From: Compostibacter hankyongensis
GTDB taxonomy: Bacteria > Bacteroidota > Bacteroidia > Chitinophagales > Chitinophagaceae
DNA: 50,907 nt
Reading direction: 5' to 3'
NCBI RefSeq assembly: GCF_039541075.1
Contig: NZ_BAABFN010000003.1
Coordinates: 1-50,907 of the forward strand
Shown: positions 50,870 to 50,907 of the stretch, piece by piece
How the letters are laid out: the number at the start of each line of letters is the position of its first letter
Numbering within the stretch: position 1 is the stretch's first letter
The notes under the pieces: model-generated
The model's input: the letters and a program-made list of their open reading frames with translations, nothing else
Databases searched by the model: none
Told to the model about the DNA's origin: nothing
Made by a program: the position numbers and the translations under genes

Positions 50870-50907
50870 GCTGGCCATTGACGCTGACGAAATAGTTTGG
50901 AAAATAA

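Noticed and set aside
50630..50878. 82-codon frame with Ser/Pro/Phe/Leu heptad pattern
   Set aside because: The pattern is simply the translation of the seven-base DNA repeat.

Overview
The window looks like a chromosomal piece of a Bacteroidota bacterium, most like the Chitinophagaceae. The grounds are two SusC/SusD pairs, an Oar-like and an OmpB-barrel-type outer-membrane receptor, a TamB-domain protein, an ECF sigma/anti-sigma pair, and many promoters of the Bacteroidota type (-33 TTTG, about 20 bp, -7 TAnnTTTG). Base composition is fairly GC-rich for the phylum, except for the AT-richer higBA patch near 20.9-21.6 kb. No tRNA, rRNA, transposase, phage or CRISPR feature was seen.

Layout. 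1-8.5 kb: a polysaccharide-utilisation locus (PUL) on the + strand: SusC receptor with an N-terminal STN signalling domain (cut by the left edge), SusD, a CBM9-like protein, a DUF4838 protein and a sulfatase. 8.7-12.8 kb (- strand): a DUF4954 hexapeptide-repeat protein and glmS. 13.1-14.6 kb (- strand): a DeoR regulator, crcB (fluoride channel) and a DUF190 protein, tightly packed. 14.6-20.8 kb: a divergent 374 bp regulatory gap holding a perfect 26 bp palindrome, then a second susCD pair and a DUF6528-like lipoprotein. 20.9-21.6 kb: a higBA toxin-antitoxin cassette with a clear promoter, operator-like repeat and terminator. 21.7-26.9 kb: a Tat-type SGNH hydrolase, an ABC-F ATPase, a carboxypeptidase-regulatory-domain protein and altronate dehydratase.

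26.9-28.9 kb is the most unusual part: an ECF sigma gene followed without a gap by a protein that joins an anti-sigma-like cytoplasmic segment, one membrane helix and a periplasmic trypsin-like protease, with a small acidic lipoprotein divergent from it across an inverted repeat that looks like paired ECF -35 elements. 29-33.8 kb: Oar-like receptor (-) and ribBA (+). 33.9-43.9 kb (- strand): a TamB-domain protein with no ordinary start codon, pyruvate kinase, 6-phosphofructokinase and a two-gene HdrB/HdrC-like Fe-S module interrupted by an octamer-repeat tract. 44-50.5 kb: a PyrR-type phosphoribosyltransferase, a DUF2279 protein, a phospho-sugar mutase, pcm and a large beta-barrel receptor. 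The window ends in a 210 bp homopurine heptamer array.

How the genes may work together (inference): the first PUL would bind, desulfate and import a sulfated glycan. uxaA would feed uronate-derived altronate towards KDG. pfkA, pyk and the phospho-sugar mutase serve central sugar metabolism. The ECF/anti-sigma-protease/lipoprotein set probably forms a self-contained envelope-stress sensor.
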